From contig NZ_QUZH01000005.1 of assembly GCF_009761675.1 (NCBI RefSeq), positions 1-50,451 on the forward strand: 50,451 bases of DNA, written 5' to 3'. This document shows positions 1 through 9,021 of the stretch, piece by piece. The translations under genes were made by a program, and so were the position numbers. Within the stretch, counting starts at the first letter, position 1; every line of letters begins with the position of its first letter. Origin of the DNA: Bhargavaea sp. CC-171006. GTDB taxonomy: Bacteria; Bacillota; Bacilli; Bacillales_A; Planococcaceae. Under the pieces are notes generated by a model. It was not told the DNA's origin and searched no databases. It worked only from the letters and a program-made list of their open reading frames with translations.

Positions 1-57
1 CAGGAATAGAAAAAACTGCAGACCAAGGAGTAGTTCACTCACTTTGTCTACAGTCTG
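1..57 (-). repeat. 57-bp terminator-like repeat, left copy
   Basis: These 57 bases are the exact reverse complement of 50391-50447. Read on the minus strand the element folds as a long hairpin: outer arms ACTGTAGAC/GTCTGCAGT, inner arms AAG-GAGTG/TACTC-CTT with a one-base bulge, then a run of six T. It lies downstream of the threonine dehydrogenase gene in terminator orientation. A separate 7-bp GC hairpin (CCGCCGG/CCGGCGG, 60-77) sits between the gene and the element, and the right copy has the same two-part layout. Repeat identity is seen directly; terminator function is inferred from the fold and T-run. Confidence 0.85.
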
Positions 58-84
58 AACCGCCGGATACCCGGCGGCTCTCAC

Positions 85-1035
85 TTATTTCTTCAGTTTA
101 CCCTTCAGCTTTTCCAGCATATCCGCGGTCATCGTTTCAAGGTCATACTCGGCCTCAAATCCCCATTCTGCTATGGCGGCTGATGGATCAATCGAGTCCG
201 GCCAGCTTTCAGCGATTGCCTGGCGTATCGGGTCTACATCGTAGCTGAGCTGAAAATCCGGAATATGCTTTTGGATCGCCTTTTCAAAATCGGACGGTTC
301 CACGCTCATTGCAGTCACATTGAATGCATTTCGGTGGAGCAGCTTCGCGGGATCTGCCTCCATCAGGTCAACGATGGCCTGCAGGGCATCGGGCATGTAC
401 ATCATGTCCATATGGGTGCCTTCGGCGATGAATGATGCATATTTGCCTTCTTCGATTGCCTTGTAGTAGATGTCGACCGCATAGTCGGTTGTGCCGCCGC
501 CGGGAGGCGTCACATAGGAGATGAGGCCCGGGAACCGGACACCTCGTGTATCGACGCCAAACTTCTCAAAATAATAGTCGCAGAGCAGTTCCCCGGACAC
601 TTTATTGACGCCGTACATCGTCGTCGGGCGCTGGATTGTATCCTGTGGCGTGTTGTTCTTCGGTGTGTTCGGGCCAAATGCGCCAATTGAGCTTGGTGTG
701 AAGAACTGAAGATCAAGTTCACGCGCGGTCTCAAGGGCATTGACGAGTCCGCCCATATTCAGGTTCCATGCAAAAAGCGGATTTTTTTCGGCTGTAGCGG
801 ACAGGAGTGCGGCCATGTGGATGATCGTATCGGCTCCGAATGATTTGGCGAGTTCGTGCATGCGTTTGCCGTCCGTGACGTCCAGCTGCTCGAATGGTCC
901 TTCCAGGGCAAACCCATTATCCGGCACCCGAACGTCTGTAGCGAGGACCTGAGCCGTTCCATACAAATCCCTAAGCTTTCCCGTCAGTTCCGAGCCGATC
1001 TGCCCCAGCGCACCGGTCACCATGATCTTCTTCAT
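85..1035 (-). CDS. SDR-type L-threonine 3-dehydrogenase (NAD-dependent epimerase/dehydratase family)
   Basis: A 316-residue extended-SDR enzyme. It has an N-terminal Rossmann glycine motif TGALGQIG (about residues 7-14), a serine pair SSIGAFG near 115 and the catalytic Y141-GVN-K145. The overall sequence matches the short-chain type of L-threonine dehydrogenase, which oxidises threonine to 2-amino-3-ketobutyrate with NAD+. The start is the ATG at 1035, because GGAGTGA lies 8 bases upstream; an in-frame ATG at 1050 has no such site. The product would feed glycine C-acetyltransferase, encoded about 1.4 kb away at 2407-3597 on the same strand, not in the usual adjacent pair. A sugar-nucleotide epimerase is the alternative, less likely given the kbl nearby. 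Confidence 0.85.
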   Translation of the reverse strand: MKKIMVTGALGQIGSELTGKLRDLYGTAQVLATDVRVPDNGFALEGPFEQLDVTDGKRMHELAKSFGADTIIHMAALLSATAEKNPLFAWNLNMGGLVNALETARELDLQFFTPSSIGAFGPNTPKNNTPQDTIQRPTTMYGVNKVSGELLCDYYFEKFGVDTRGVRFPGLISYVTPPGGGTTDYAVDIYYKAIEEGKYASFIAEGTHMDMMYMPDALQAIVDLMEADPAKLLHRNAFNVTAMSVEPSDFEKAIQKHIPDFQLSYDVDPIRQAIAESWPDSIDPSAAIAEWGFEAEYDLETMTADMLEKLKGKLKK

Positions 1036-1124
1036 TTCCGTCACTCCCATTCATCCATTTGTATTTACAGCGCGGACATTTTGTATAAACAAAACATTGA
1101 TTTCACTGCAATTCGATGTTCACT

Positions 1125-1153
1125 ATTATAATTTGTATTCACTGTAAGTACAA
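1125..1153 (-). promoter_or_regulatory. Sigma-A promoter for the threonine dehydrogenase gene
   Basis: On the minus strand TTGTAC and a perfect TATAAT are separated by 17 bases, about 90 bases upstream of the chosen ATG. The -10 box is strong and the -35 box is only half consensus. Confidence 0.6.
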
Positions 1154-1184
1154 CTGCGGATTACTTTTCCCGAAAGCTCCGTAT

Positions 1185-1193
1185 TGATATAAT
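1185..1193 (+). promoter_or_regulatory. Extended -10 promoter (TGATATAAT)
   Basis: TGn followed directly by a perfect TATAAT lies 27 bases upstream of the TTG start at 1220, with no recognisable -35 box. It is back to back with the minus-strand promoter at 1125-1153. Confidence 0.5.
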
Positions 1194-1219
1194 AGTGAAA
1201 AAATAGAGGAAGTGCCTTT

Positions 1220-1867
1220 TTGATTGCTGTTGTACAATTTCTCATGCTGCTGGCCATTCTGGTGCTTGCAGCACTGCTGCTGATCTGGCTCGGTGCGCCG
1301 TTCTGGCTGACCGTGCTCGTGCTCGCCGCCCTGTACATGACACTGACCACCGTGCCGACGCTTATGCTGTCGTACAAGTCAAAGAATCTGCGGGCAATCG
1401 ACCGGTTCCTTTTGCGTAATTCCCGGAAGCCGATCTACAAATATGCCTATTCGGTGGCACACGGGACTGATGAGGAAATCCGGGCATCTCTAAGGGAGAT
1501 CATGAATCGGTACAAGCAGCCTGACATCCGCCACGTTTACGGCGCCTTGCTCGCCGTAACGGAAAAAGACGGCGACGGTGTTTTGTCTCATGCGGAGAAG
1601 ATCGGCAGCGAGCCGATGCAGTCGTATTATGACGCATACGGCCATGCCCTGAACGGTGATTATGACCAGTCGGAAGAAGCCCTGACCCGCATCCCTGAAG
1701 GCTATGCATGGATGAAGCACGCCATCCGGGCGGTCATGGCCAGCCGCAAAGGGGACCGCGATGCGTTTCGTAAAGAAGCGGACGCCGCAAAAGCCGACGC
1801 CGGAGGTATTCAGTATTACCTGCTGCACCATAATTTCAGGAAGATGGAGGAATCGGCTGCTCATTAA
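1220..1867 (+). CDS. Membrane-anchored protein with TPR-like cytoplasmic part, unknown function
   Basis: A 215-residue protein beginning with TTG, 7 bases after GAGGAAG. The first about 50 residues form two closely spaced hydrophobic helices. The remaining about 160 residues are soluble and helical, with repeated small/aromatic spacing (a YDAYGHALNGDYDQSEEAL stretch) that suggests TPR-like repeats. I do not recognise a family. The 52-residue gene at 1894 follows after 26 bases with its own AGGAGG, so the two are probably cotranscribed. No function is proposed. Confidence 0.75.
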   Translation: MIAVVQFLMLLAILVLAALLLIWLGAPFWLTVLVLAALYMTLTTVPTLMLSYKSKNLRAIDRFLLRNSRKPIYKYAYSVAHGTDEEIRASLREIMNRYKQPDIRHVYGALLAVTEKDGDGVLSHAEKIGSEPMQSYYDAYGHALNGDYDQSEEALTRIPEGYAWMKHAIRAVMASRKGDRDAFRKEADAAKADAGGIQYYLLHHNFRKMEESAAH

Positions 1868-1893
1868 AAACCCATACAGGAGGATGATTTGCC

Positions 1894-2052
1894 ATGCTGC
1901 TTGTCGAGAACACAGCCGTCGAACTGAAGGACGGCCGCCGCGGGCTGATTGTGGACGTTCGGGACAACGGGGAATCCATCCAGTATGATATCGAAATGGG
2001 AGACGGGGAGATTGTCACCGTCTTTGCCGAAGAAGTGAACCGTCCGGTCTGA
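1894..2052 (+). CDS. Small 52-residue conserved-type hypothetical protein
   Basis: ATG at 1894 is preceded by AGGAGG (1878-1883) at 10-base spacing, and the frame closes with TGA just before a strong terminator. The product starts MLLVENTAVELKDGRRG and is acidic overall. Its alternating hydrophobic pattern suggests a small beta-barrel (SH3-like), but no family is recognised. It follows the membrane protein gene and shares its terminator, which supports it being real. Confidence 0.65.
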   Translation: MLLVENTAVELKDGRRGLIVDVRDNGESIQYDIEMGDGEIVTVFAEEVNRPV

Positions 2053-2064
2053 ACCGGACAAGAA

Positions 2065-2108
2065 AAAACCGCCAGGACACCGGCTGATACCGGTTTCCTG
2101 GCGGTTTT
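2065..2108. terminator. Bidirectional intrinsic terminator
   Basis: A 13-bp stem AAAACCGCCAGGA/TCCTGGCGGTTTT has A and T runs at its two sides. It closes the plus-strand small gene ending at 2052 and the minus-strand gene ending at 2108. Confidence 0.85.
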
Positions 2109-2395
2109 CATGTTCGTCTGATATGCTGCCTGCCGCTCCGCTCGAAGCGTTCCAGTTCTCCCCTCGCCTCGAGGTCGAGCTTGACGGCGGTGATGTACCA
2201 TGTCGTCTTTCCGTCAAAATGGGAGAGCCGTTTCGGGGCGCGTTCGGTCAGGTCCATGAATGAGATTTCGCCGGATGCTTCCACCTCATCAAGGATGGCC
2301 TTTCGTATGGCGTCGTAACGTCGCTTCAGGATTTTCCCAGCTTGCTTGCCTTGCGGGTGAAGCAGCTGGATCTGTTCTTCGTCCCGTTTTTTCAA
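2108..2395 (-). CDS. DUF6958-like small protein
   Basis: A 95-residue basic protein with the motif LLHPQGKQAGKILKRRYDAI near the N-terminus and WYITAVKLDLEARGELERF near the C-terminus. From memory this matches the DUF6958 family, whose function is unknown; the second half looks like a winged-helix. It starts at TTG with GAGGAGTGA overlapping the stop of the kbl gene, so it is translationally coupled to glycine C-acetyltransferase. The coupling suggests a related role, but nothing in the sequence shows what that is. Confidence 0.75.
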   Translation of the reverse strand: MKKRDEEQIQLLHPQGKQAGKILKRRYDAIRKAILDEVEASGEISFMDLTERAPKRLSHFDGKTTWYITAVKLDLEARGELERFERSGRQHIRRT

Positions 2396-2406
2396 GCGAT
2401 CACTCC

Positions 2407-3597
2407 TCAGCCGATGACACCCAATTCCTTACCGACTTTTTCGTATACAGCGAGTGCTTCGTCGAGCATCTCTTTCGTGTGTGCGGCCGTTGGCATGTTG
2501 CGGACACGGCCAGTGCCTTTCGGGACGGTCGGGAAGACGATCGATTTCGCGTAGACGCCTTCTTCCATGAGGCGCTTCGAGAACTGCTGGGTCAGCTTTT
2601 CTTCACCGATGATGCATGGTGTGATCGGCGTTTCGGAGTGGCCGATGTCGAAGCCGAGCTTTTTCAGGCCCGCTTTCAGATAGTCTCCGTTTTCCCACAG
2701 CTTGTCCACGAGCTCATCGGATGCCAGAAGCTTGTCCACCGCGCCGATGACCGCCGCAACATCTCCGGGTGTCATCGCCGTCGAAAACAGAAACGGACGG
2801 GAACGTACTTTCAGCCAATCGATCAGCTGCTGCTTCCCGGCCACATAGCCGCCGACCACGCCGATCGCCTTGGAGAGCGTGCCGATCTGGAAGTCGATCT
2901 CCTTTTCCAGGCCAAAGTGCTTGACGGTGCCCTTGCCGTGGCCCATGACGCCTGATCCGTGTGCATCATCCACATAAGTGATGAGGTCGAATTCCTTGGC
3001 GATCTGGACTGCATCCGGCAGGTTGGCGACATCGCCGTCCATCGAGAACACGCCGTCCGTGATATACATGACTTTGTTGTACTGTCCGGACTCCGTCGCT
3101 TCCTTCGCTTTCTTGCGGAGGTCGTCCATGTCCTGGTGATTGACGCGGATGATTTTCGCGCGGGACAGCCGGCAGCCGTCAATGATCGATGCGTGGTTCA
3201 GCTCATCTGAAAGGATGGCGTCGTTTTTGTCCATCACTGCGGAGATGGCTGCCATATTGCAGTTGAATCCGGACTGATAGGCGATTGCCGCTTCGGTCCC
3301 CTTGAACTTGGCAAGCTTTTCCTCAAGCTTAATGTGGATATCGAGCGTGCCGTTGATGGTGCGGACGGCGCCCGCGCCGACACCGTATTTGTCGATGGCT
3401 TCTTTCGCCAGCTTTTTCAGGCCTTCGTCGGTTGCAAGGCCGAGATAGTTGTTCGAGCTCAGGTTGACGAGATCTTTTCCGCCGACTTTGATCGTCGGTC
3501 CGTTCGGCCCTTCAACAGGGTCGATTTCATTATAGAGCCCCGCTCCCCGCAGCTCCTGCAGGTTTTCTTCGAGAAATTGGTCCAAAATTTTAGCCAA
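2407..3597 (-). CDS. kbl: Glycine C-acetyltransferase (2-amino-3-ketobutyrate CoA ligase)
   Basis: A PLP enzyme of the alpha-oxoamine synthase family that cleaves 2-amino-3-ketobutyrate with CoA to glycine and acetyl-CoA. Visible landmarks are [11 protein letters not shown] near the N-terminus, [11 protein letters not shown] (PLP-contacting Asp/His, about 209-219) and the Schiff-base lysine K243 in GTLSKAIG. The length of 396 residues fits the family. I place the start at TTG 3597 because GGAAAGGAAG lies 6 bases upstream; a GTG at 3618 lacks a ribosome binding site. It completes threonine breakdown with the dehydrogenase at 85-1035 and leads a two-gene unit with the DUF6958-like gene. Confidence 0.95.
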   Translation of the reverse strand: MAKILDQFLEENLQELRGAGLYNEIDPVEGPNGPTIKVGGKDLVNLSSNNYLGLATDEGLKKLAKEAIDKYGVGAGAVRTINGTLDIHIKLEEKLAKFKGTEAAIAYQSGFNCNMAAISAVMDKNDAILSDELNHASIIDGCRLSRAKIIRVNHQDMDDLRKKAKEATESGQYNKVMYITDGVFSMDGDVANLPDAVQIAKEFDLITYVDDAHGSGVMGHGKGTVKHFGLEKEIDFQIGTLSKAIGVVGGYVAGKQQLIDWLKVRSRPFLFSTAMTPGDVAAVIGAVDKLLASDELVDKLWENGDYLKAGLKKLGFDIGHSETPITPCIIGEEKLTQQFSKRLMEEGVYAKSIVFPTVPKGTGRVRNMPTAAHTKEMLDEALAVYEKVGKELGVIG

Positions 3598-3647
3598 AGG
3601 AATCTTCCTTTCCGACACGTGATTGACTTCATTTTAACACAGAGGCC

Positions 3648-3962
3648 TCAGCTGAACAGCTTCAGGCCGGCCGCTCCCGCGATGATGAATGATATGAACA
3701 GCAGCCTCCGCCAGCCGGCTGGTTCCCTGAAAAACAGGATACCCATCAGCACGGCCCCCGCTGCTCCCAGGCCTGTCCAGATTGCATAGGCGGTGCCCAT
3801 CGGGATCTCCCGCATGGCCAAAGACAAAAGGATGAACCCGAGTCCGAAAGAAAGGACAAGCGGGATGAGACGCCACCATTTCTTGTCTTTCAGATAGAGA
3901 TTGATGAACATGACGCCAAAGATTTCTCCGAAACTGGCGAGAGCCAGGAATACCCATGCCAT
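3648..3962 (-). CDS. SMR family multidrug efflux protein, second of a pair
   Basis: About 104 residues, four predicted membrane helices. It carries the SMR signature with the membrane-embedded glutamate in the first helix (ASFGEIFGV, Glu13) and the GTAYAIWTGLGAAG motif. It overlaps the upstream SMR gene in a TGATG junction, as in the EbrAB, YkkCD and YvdRS pairs, whose two subunits insert in opposite orientations and act together as a proton-driven pump. A GTG one codon earlier is possible. The substrate cannot be told from sequence; quaternary ammonium compounds or guanidinium are family options. Confidence 0.9.
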   Translation of the reverse strand: MAWVFLALASFGEIFGVMFINLYLKDKKWWRLIPLVLSFGLGFILLSLAMREIPMGTAYAIWTGLGAAGAVLMGILFFREPAGWRRLLFISFIIAGAAGLKLFS

Positions 3963-4303
3963 CACGCCTCACCCCTTTCCGGCTCCTGCTTGCCGTCGCC
4001 GTCAGTCAGCTTGATGCCGACCACGCCGGCAAGAATGAGGGCGATGAAAAACAGCTTCATCGGTGAGAACGGTTCGCCGAAGACGATGATGTCCACGAGC
4101 ACGATCGCGGCAGCCCCTGAACCGGTGAAAACCGCATAGACGGTTCCTGAAGGAAGTCTTTCACACGCCCTGATGATGAAATAAAAGCTGAAGATGATGG
4201 CAATTGCCGTCCCGGTCCATTCAAGGGCGCTGTCAGAGTACGATAGGCCGACCACCCAGAACACCTCGACGACGGCAGCGAAGAATACATACAGCCATGC
4301 CAC
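3962..4303 (-). CDS. SMR family multidrug efflux protein, first of a pair
   Basis: A 113-residue four-helix protein with Glu13 in AAVVEVFWVVG and the motif SGTVYAVFTGSGAA. Its C-terminal tail is longer and more charged (ending near EPERGEA) than that of its partner, typical of the long subunit of paired SMR systems. It starts at GTG with AAGAGGTGA about 6 bases upstream. The 99-base leader contains no recognisable guanidine riboswitch, so regulation is not evident. It should form a heterodimeric pump with the product of 3648-3962. Confidence 0.9.
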   Translation of the reverse strand: MAWLYVFFAAVVEVFWVVGLSYSDSALEWTGTAIAIIFSFYFIIRACERLPSGTVYAVFTGSGAAAIVLVDIIVFGEPFSPMKLFFIALILAGVVGIKLTDGDGKQEPERGEA

Positions 4304-4373
4304 CGGCCGTCACCTCTTTCCATTCTGCTATCGTCTCCACTTTAACAGACCGGAACCTGCCCCACATAGGGAA

Positions 4374-4399
4374 ACCGCCCGGGGAGTTCCCCGGGCGGT
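4374..4399 (-). terminator. GC-rich hairpin after the ATPase gene
   Basis: A perfect 11-bp stem ACCGCCCGGGG/CCCCGGGCGGT with a 4-base loop lies 3 bases past the stop at 4403. The following tract is only TTTCCC, so it is a weak intrinsic terminator by sequence. Confidence 0.6.
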
Positions 4400-4402
4400 C
4401 AT

Positions 4403-5470
4403 TCACAGTTGTTCCCTGATCGTCCTGAATTTCTTTTCCCACCGTTCCTGGTCAATGGCGCTGTCCATCCTCGCCCGGATGGCATGAATATCGCGCACAT
4501 GGGCGTTCATGTATGCGCGTGCGTCCAGCATGGCTTCCCGGTAGTGCGCTTCGATTTCCGCCGCCTTTTCCTCGAGCAACTCATCGTCTCGGCACATCCC
4601 GAGCATATCGACGATCTCATCACCGTCGCGCTCCGGTCCGTATTCATGCGGCTTGGTGGCATCGAACACACAGACCGACAGTTCAGGGAGTACGATCAGG
4701 TCCACACTCCCCGGATCGAGTGCACACCAGCCGTAAATCACGTCCAGGCCGCGGGCTTCCGCCTGCTTGCCGAGTTTTTTCATCATCGTGGATTTTCCGG
4801 TGCCGGGGTGCGCCTTGATGAGGAGCCTGCGCTTCAGGCCTTTCGTGACCGAGTCGAAAAAGTCCTGTGCCCCTTCCGCGGTGAGCGTGCCGATGTACCG
4901 GTTGGCGACGGACGATTCCTTATTGAGCGACAGGTCGCCGAACAGAGATTCTGAGAGGCTGGACGACAGTTTGTCCGCAAGCGCCCAGGACATCCTTGCC
5001 CGGTTTGCTTCTTCCCACCTGTCGTGCAGCTCCTTGGCCCGACGGAGAGAGGAGAACGTTTTTCCGAGGGCCTCTTCCGCCCGATCCGCCGTCTCCCGGA
5101 TGAATCCATGCTGGAGCCTGAGCCGGTCCTCATCATAGCCGTCATAGAAAGTCACCACCCGGTGCGCCCCACCGAGTTGCACCGGCTCGAGCGACACCGG
5201 ATGGGAAGCCTGGACAAACAGGATCCGCGACTTCACAACATGGACCGCATCCAGTCCGTCCGGTGTAAGCGGATCATGGAAAAGTTCCACATCCCATCCG
5301 CGTTTCACATAATGCTGTGCGATTTCCCTCAGAAGCACGGCAAGGGCGCCTGTCGGCGGTGCCTTGAGGAGGAACGCCTTGGACGCGCCTGAAAGCAGTT
5401 CCCTGTAATTATGCCGGATCCCCTCTGACGTGTAGGCCGTACTCATATAGGATGTGATGGTCCCGTTCAA
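4403..5470 (-). CDS. PRK06851-type duplicated P-loop ATPase with a degenerate first Walker A
   Basis: A 355-residue cytoplasmic protein made of two similar NTPase halves. The second half has an intact Walker A, HPGTGKST (about 221-228), followed by a beta strand ending in VLPELSVCVFD. The first half has the aligned stretch FLLKAPPTGALAVL at 33-46, where the GKS/T core is missing. From memory it belongs to the uncharacterised PRK06851 family, in which both halves usually carry P-loops. The start is TTG 5470 after GGAAAGGGTGATCGC; longer readings would overlap the YczE-type gene. It lies downstream of ybaK-yczE but is separated from them by a terminator. The role is unknown. Confidence 0.75.
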   Translation of the reverse strand: MNGTITSYMSTAYTSEGIRHNYRELLSGASKAFLLKAPPTGALAVLLREIAQHYVKRGWDVELFHDPLTPDGLDAVHVVKSRILFVQASHPVSLEPVQLGGAHRVVTFYDGYDEDRLRLQHGFIRETADRAEEALGKTFSSLRRAKELHDRWEEANRARMSWALADKLSSSLSESLFGDLSLNKESSVANRYIGTLTAEGAQDFFDSVTKGLKRRLLIKAHPGTGKSTMMKKLGKQAEARGLDVIYGWCALDPGSVDLIVLPELSVCVFDATKPHEYGPERDGDEIVDMLGMCRDDELLEEKAAEIEAHYREAMLDARAYMNAHVRDIHAIRARMDSAIDQERWEKKFRTIREQL

Positions 5471-5517
5471 GCGATCACCCTTTCCTCTTGACGGGACAGT
5501 ATATGCAGGAAAGGAAC

Positions 5518-5551
5518 AAAAAAGCACGGCCGGATGGGTTCCGGCCGTGCC
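5518..5551 (-). terminator. Intrinsic terminator after the YczE-type gene
   Basis: An 11-bp stem GCACGGCCGGA/TCCGGCCGTGC is followed on the minus strand by seven T. Confidence 0.9.
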
Positions 5552-5553
5552 AT

Positions 5554-6186
5554 TCAATTGATCTGGACCGTTTCCGGCCTGTCTGAGAGCCGTCCGAGCA
5601 GTTCCCTGAAATACGGCATCGTATATTGGAGCAACTGGCCGAAAAACAGGGCAATGATGACTGTTCCGATGCCAATCGGCCCGCCGATCAGCCATCCGGC
5701 CAGCGCTACTGTCACCTCAAGTCCGGTCCTGACAGACTTGACGCTCCAGCCGGTTTTCTCAATCAGGACGAGCATAAGCGTGTCCCGCGGCCCTGCTCCG
5801 ATATTCGGCGAGACATACATCCCGAGCCCCACCGCCATAACGACCGTTCCAAGTATGAAGACCGCCGTCTGTCCGATAACATTTGGAATATCCGGGATCA
5901 TCCAGTTGAAGAAGTCAATAAACAGCCCGATCAGGATCATGTTGATCCATGTCCCGACCTGCGGCCACCTTCTCAGATAAATGGCCGTGGATCCGACGAT
6001 AAAGAAGCCGGTCATGATCGACCAAGTCCCGATCGTCAGGCCGAACATCCGGTACAGCCCCACATGGAGGACGTCCCAGGGAGCGATGCCGAGAAGAGGG
6101 CCTTTAATCGTCAGTGTGATCCCGAGAGACAAGATGAGCTGTCCCGCGATAAAAAAGGTCCATCTCCAAATTTGAGTCCGATGCAC
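5554..6186 (-). CDS. YczE/YitT-superfamily integral membrane protein
   Basis: A 210-residue protein with five to six hydrophobic helices. It has the family-typical pattern GITLTIKGPLLGIAPWDVL near the N-terminus and NIGAGPRDTLM near the middle, as in Bacillus YczE/YyaS proteins (COG2364). The biochemical function of this family is unknown. The start is GTG 6186, preceded by a near-perfect AAAGGAGGTG at 7-base spacing. It follows ybaK by 34 bases on the same strand and is probably part of the topB-ybaK transcript. Confidence 0.85.
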   Translation of the reverse strand: MHRTQIWRWTFFIAGQLILSLGITLTIKGPLLGIAPWDVLHVGLYRMFGLTIGTWSIMTGFFIVGSTAIYLRRWPQVGTWINMILIGLFIDFFNWMIPDIPNVIGQTAVFILGTVVMAVGLGMYVSPNIGAGPRDTLMLVLIEKTGWSVKSVRTGLEVTVALAGWLIGGPIGIGTVIIALFFGQLLQYTMPYFRELLGRLSDRPETVQIN

Positions 6187-6220
6187 GGCTGCACCTCCTT
6201 TCCCCGGCGATCCTGCCGGC

Positions 6221-6709
6221 TCACTTTGTCAGCGGCACAATCACCGCATCAGCCGCTAGGAGGAGCGCATCCGGCGCAAGCTTCATCTGGAGCCCTCTTT
6301 TCCCTGCGCTGACGATGATCCGGTTCAGTGTCTGCGCCGATTCATCGATAAAAGTCGGAAAGGCTTTTTTCATGCCGACCGGCGAACACCCTCCCCGCAC
6401 GTATCCCGTCACATCGGTCAGGTCGCGCAGGTGCAGCATCTCAATCTTTTTCTCGCCTGCCGCCTTCGCAGCCTTTTTCAGATCCAGCTCCTCTGCGACC
6501 GGTATGACAAAAACGAAGTATTTCCCTGTTCCGGCCGTTGCGACAAGCGTCTTGTAGACGGTCTCTTCCGCCTGGCCGGTCTTTTCAGCCACCGAGACGC
6601 CGTCAAGCTGTCCGTCATCCGTATCATATTCAATCAGTTCATAATCGGCTTTCTGCCGGTCCAGGATGCGGACCGCATTGGTCTTTTGAATTTTGTCCTT
6701 TTTGCCCAA
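6221..6709 (-). CDS. ybaK: Cys-tRNA(Pro) deacylase, YbaK/EbsC family
   Basis: A 162-residue member of the YbaK/ProRS editing-domain family, which hydrolyses mischarged aminoacyl-tRNA such as Cys-tRNA(Pro). Conserved features are [27 protein letters not shown] and the loop [12 protein letters not shown] favour TTG 6709, which has GGGGGTG at 5-base spacing; a GTG at 6718 is the alternative. The gene begins within 15-20 bases of the topB stop, so translation is likely coupled. Confidence 0.9.
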   Translation of the reverse strand: MGKKDKIQKTNAVRILDRQKADYELIEYDTDDGQLDGVSVAEKTGQAEETVYKTLVATAGTGKYFVFVIPVAEELDLKKAAKAAGEKKIEMLHLRDLTDVTGYVRGGCSPVGMKKAFPTFIDESAQTLNRIIVSAGKRGLQMKLAPDALLLAADAVIVPLTK

Positions 6710-6723
6710 ACCGGACACCCCCG

Positions 6724-8898
6724 TCAGTCTTGGTCGCCGAGCAGTTTTTTCAGCTGGTCTGCCAGCGCCGTGTTCACCGGCTCATCGTCCTGCTTTTTCA
6801 TGTACTTCTGAACATCGCGCTTGGCCACTTTCCCTTTGTTCGTCTTCGCCTTGCGTTTTTCGAATGCCGACAGCTTCTCGCGGTACCCGCAGCGGCAGGT
6901 GAAGATCCGTCCTTCCCCCTCACCCCTAAGTTCAAGCTTTTTGTGGCAGTTCGGGCAGCGGGCATTCGTCAGCTGGGAGACCTTCTGTCGGTGTCCGCAC
7001 TCCCGGTCCTGGCAGACAAGCATTTTGCCGCGCTTGCCGTTCACTTCGAGCATCGGCTTGCCGCAGTCAGGGCACATCTTGCCGGTGACATTGTCATGCT
7101 TGAATTTCTTCTCGGAAGCTTTCACTTCTGAGACGGCCTGCTTGGCAAACCCGGTCATTTCTTTCATGAACGCCTTTTTGGACAGCCGGCCTTTGGCAAT
7201 CTCGGTCAGCTTCTGTTCCCATTCGCCGGTCAGTGCCGGGGACTTGAGATCTTCCGGAACCAGCTCGAGAAGTTGGCGGCCCTTGGATGTCGTGAAGATA
7301 TCGTTGCCCTTTTTTTCGATGACAAACGAGTTGAACAGTTTTTCGATGATATCCGCCCGTGTTGCAACTGTTCCGAGTCCGCCCGACTCGCCGAGTGTCC
7401 GGATCAGCTCCTTGGATTCGCCGGCCATGAACTGTGCCGGGTTCTCCATCGCTGCAAGGAGAGTCCCCTCGTTGAACCGTGCCGGCGGCTTTGTCTGCCC
7501 CTCCGTCATCGAGAAAGCACGGATGCCGAGCTTTTCTCCTTTTTCGAATGGCGGCAGTGTCTTGTCTTCTTCCTCTTCCGCATCCAGGCCGTACACGGCA
7601 CGCCAGCCTTCTTCGGTGATCGTCCTGCCCTTTGCATGGAAGCGCTCGCCCCCGGCCCCGAGTATCGCAGTGACCGCCCCATACTTGTACGGACCGGAGA
7701 AGACGGCGATGAACCGCTTCACGATCAGGTCGAACAGCCGCCTCTCACCGTCGGACATGCGCTCCAGGATCGCCGGTTGCTCTGTCGGAATGATGGCATG
7801 GTGGTCGCTGACTTTTCCGTCGTCGATGACCCCTTTCTGCGGCTTCGGGCTTCCTTTTTTCATGATCGCCGCGATGTCCTTCCGGTAAGGGGCAAGGCGC
7901 ACGGCCTCCAGCCGATCCTTTAGTGTAGATGCCATATCGGACGTCAGGTGTTTGGAGTCGGTCCGCGGATAAGTGACCGCCTTATGTGACTCGTAAAGCC
8001 CCTGAAGGGTGTTCAGCGTTTCCTTCGCTGACCAGCCAAAACGTTTATGCGCTTCCTTCTGCAGTTCGGTCAGATCAAAGAGCGGCGGTGCCGGCTGGCT
8101 TTTCGGCGTGCGCTTCACTTCTTCGACAATGCCTTCCCGAATGATCTCCAGCTTGCTAAGGAGCGCCTCCGCTTCCCCTTTGTCGAACGTGCGCCCGTCA
8201 CCCGACTTGGCAGTCCACTTGAACCTTCCGGAATCGGTGAGTGCTTCGATGCCGTAGAACGACTTCGGCCGGAACTCACGGATCTGCCGCTCCCGCTCTG
8301 CGATCATCGCAAGCGTCGGCGTCTGCACGCGCCCCGTAGACAATTGGGCGTTGTGCTTCACGGTCAGGGCGCGGGTGGCGTTGATGCCGACGACCCAGTC
8401 CGCTTCTGCACGCGCTTCCGCCGCCTCGAACAGATTCTCGTACTCCCGGCCGTCCTTCAGGTTGCGGAAACCGTCTTTGATCGCCTTGTCGGTGACGGAC
8501 GAAATCCAGAGCCGTTTGACCGGCTTGTTGGCCTTCGCTTTCTCCAGGATCCAGCGGGCGACCAGTTCACCTTCACGACCCGCGTCTGTCGCGATAATGA
8601 TTTCCCGGATGTCCCCCCGTTTCAGGAGCGCCTTCACGGCATTGTACTGCTTGGTCGTCTGCCGGATCGGCATGAGCTTGAACGGATCTGGAAGAATCGG
8701 AAGATCCTCCATTTTCCATTCCTTATATTTCGGGTCATACTGCTCCGGGTCGGCCTGTGTTACGAGGTGGCCGAGCGCCCAGGTCACGACATAGTCCTTC
8801 CCTTCCAGTGCGCCGTTGCGCTTATCGTTGCATCCGAGCACGCGGGCAATATCCCGCGCGACGGACGGTTTTTCTGCAAGTACCAATGATTTGGACAA
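6724..8898 (-). CDS. topB: DNA topoisomerase III (type IA)
   Basis: A 724-residue type IA topoisomerase that relaxes and decatenates DNA through a 5'-phosphotyrosine intermediate. Landmarks in order: TOPRIM start [11 protein letters not shown] (8-18), the acidic TDAGREGE motif (104-111), TGRVQTPTL near 188-196 and active-site Tyr310 in TYPRTDS. The C-terminus has two zinc-ribbon-like Cys clusters (CPDCGKPM...CQDRECG and CPNCHKK...CRCG). The start is TTG 8898 with AGGAGTG 8 bases upstream, giving the usual Bacillus TopB length. A longer frame reaches 9066 but would translate through the promoter. Confidence 0.97.
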   Translation of the reverse strand: MSKSLVLAEKPSVARDIARVLGCNDKRNGALEGKDYVVTWALGHLVTQADPEQYDPKYKEWKMEDLPILPDPFKLMPIRQTTKQYNAVKALLKRGDIREIIIATDAGREGELVARWILEKAKANKPVKRLWISSVTDKAIKDGFRNLKDGREYENLFEAAEARAEADWVVGINATRALTVKHNAQLSTGRVQTPTLAMIAERERQIREFRPKSFYGIEALTDSGRFKWTAKSGDGRTFDKGEAEALLSKLEIIREGIVEEVKRTPKSQPAPPLFDLTELQKEAHKRFGWSAKETLNTLQGLYESHKAVTYPRTDSKHLTSDMASTLKDRLEAVRLAPYRKDIAAIMKKGSPKPQKGVIDDGKVSDHHAIIPTEQPAILERMSDGERRLFDLIVKRFIAVFSGPYKYGAVTAILGAGGERFHAKGRTITEEGWRAVYGLDAEEEEDKTLPPFEKGEKLGIRAFSMTEGQTKPPARFNEGTLLAAMENPAQFMAGESKELIRTLGESGGLGTVATRADIIEKLFNSFVIEKKGNDIFTTSKGRQLLELVPEDLKSPALTGEWEQKLTEIAKGRLSKKAFMKEMTGFAKQAVSEVKASEKKFKHDNVTGKMCPDCGKPMLEVNGKRGKMLVCQDRECGHRQKVSQLTNARCPNCHKKLELRGEGEGRIFTCRCGYREKLSAFEKRKAKTNKGKVAKRDVQKYMKKQDDEPVNTALADQLKKLLGDQD

Positions 8899-8926
8899 TG
8901 TGCGTCCACTCCTCTCATACCTTTTG

Positions 8927-8955
8927 ATTATACAAGACCGGCGGCGGGATTTCAC
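8927..8955 (-). promoter_or_regulatory. Sigma-A promoter for topB
   Basis: Minus-strand GTGAAA, 17 bases, perfect TATAAT, about 29 bases upstream of the TTG start of topB. Confidence 0.55.
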
Positions 8956-9021
8956 CGCACCCGGCCGGCTTGACTTCGTTGAGCACGGCAGGACGGATGG
9001 CGAAGTGCCGGGGAAATCCGG

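Noticed and set aside
2260-2955. A 231-codon plus-strand frame
   Set aside because: It is antisense to kbl and the DUF6958-like gene and has no start signals or family.
4304-4402. Guanidine (ykkC) riboswitch upstream of the SMR pair
   Set aside because: The leader is under 100 bases and contains only the terminator of another gene; none of the conserved riboswitch elements are visible.
5471-5695. N-terminal extension of the P-loop ATPase
   Set aside because: It runs through a terminator and into the YczE-type gene in another frame; the TTG at 5470 has a good ribosome binding site.
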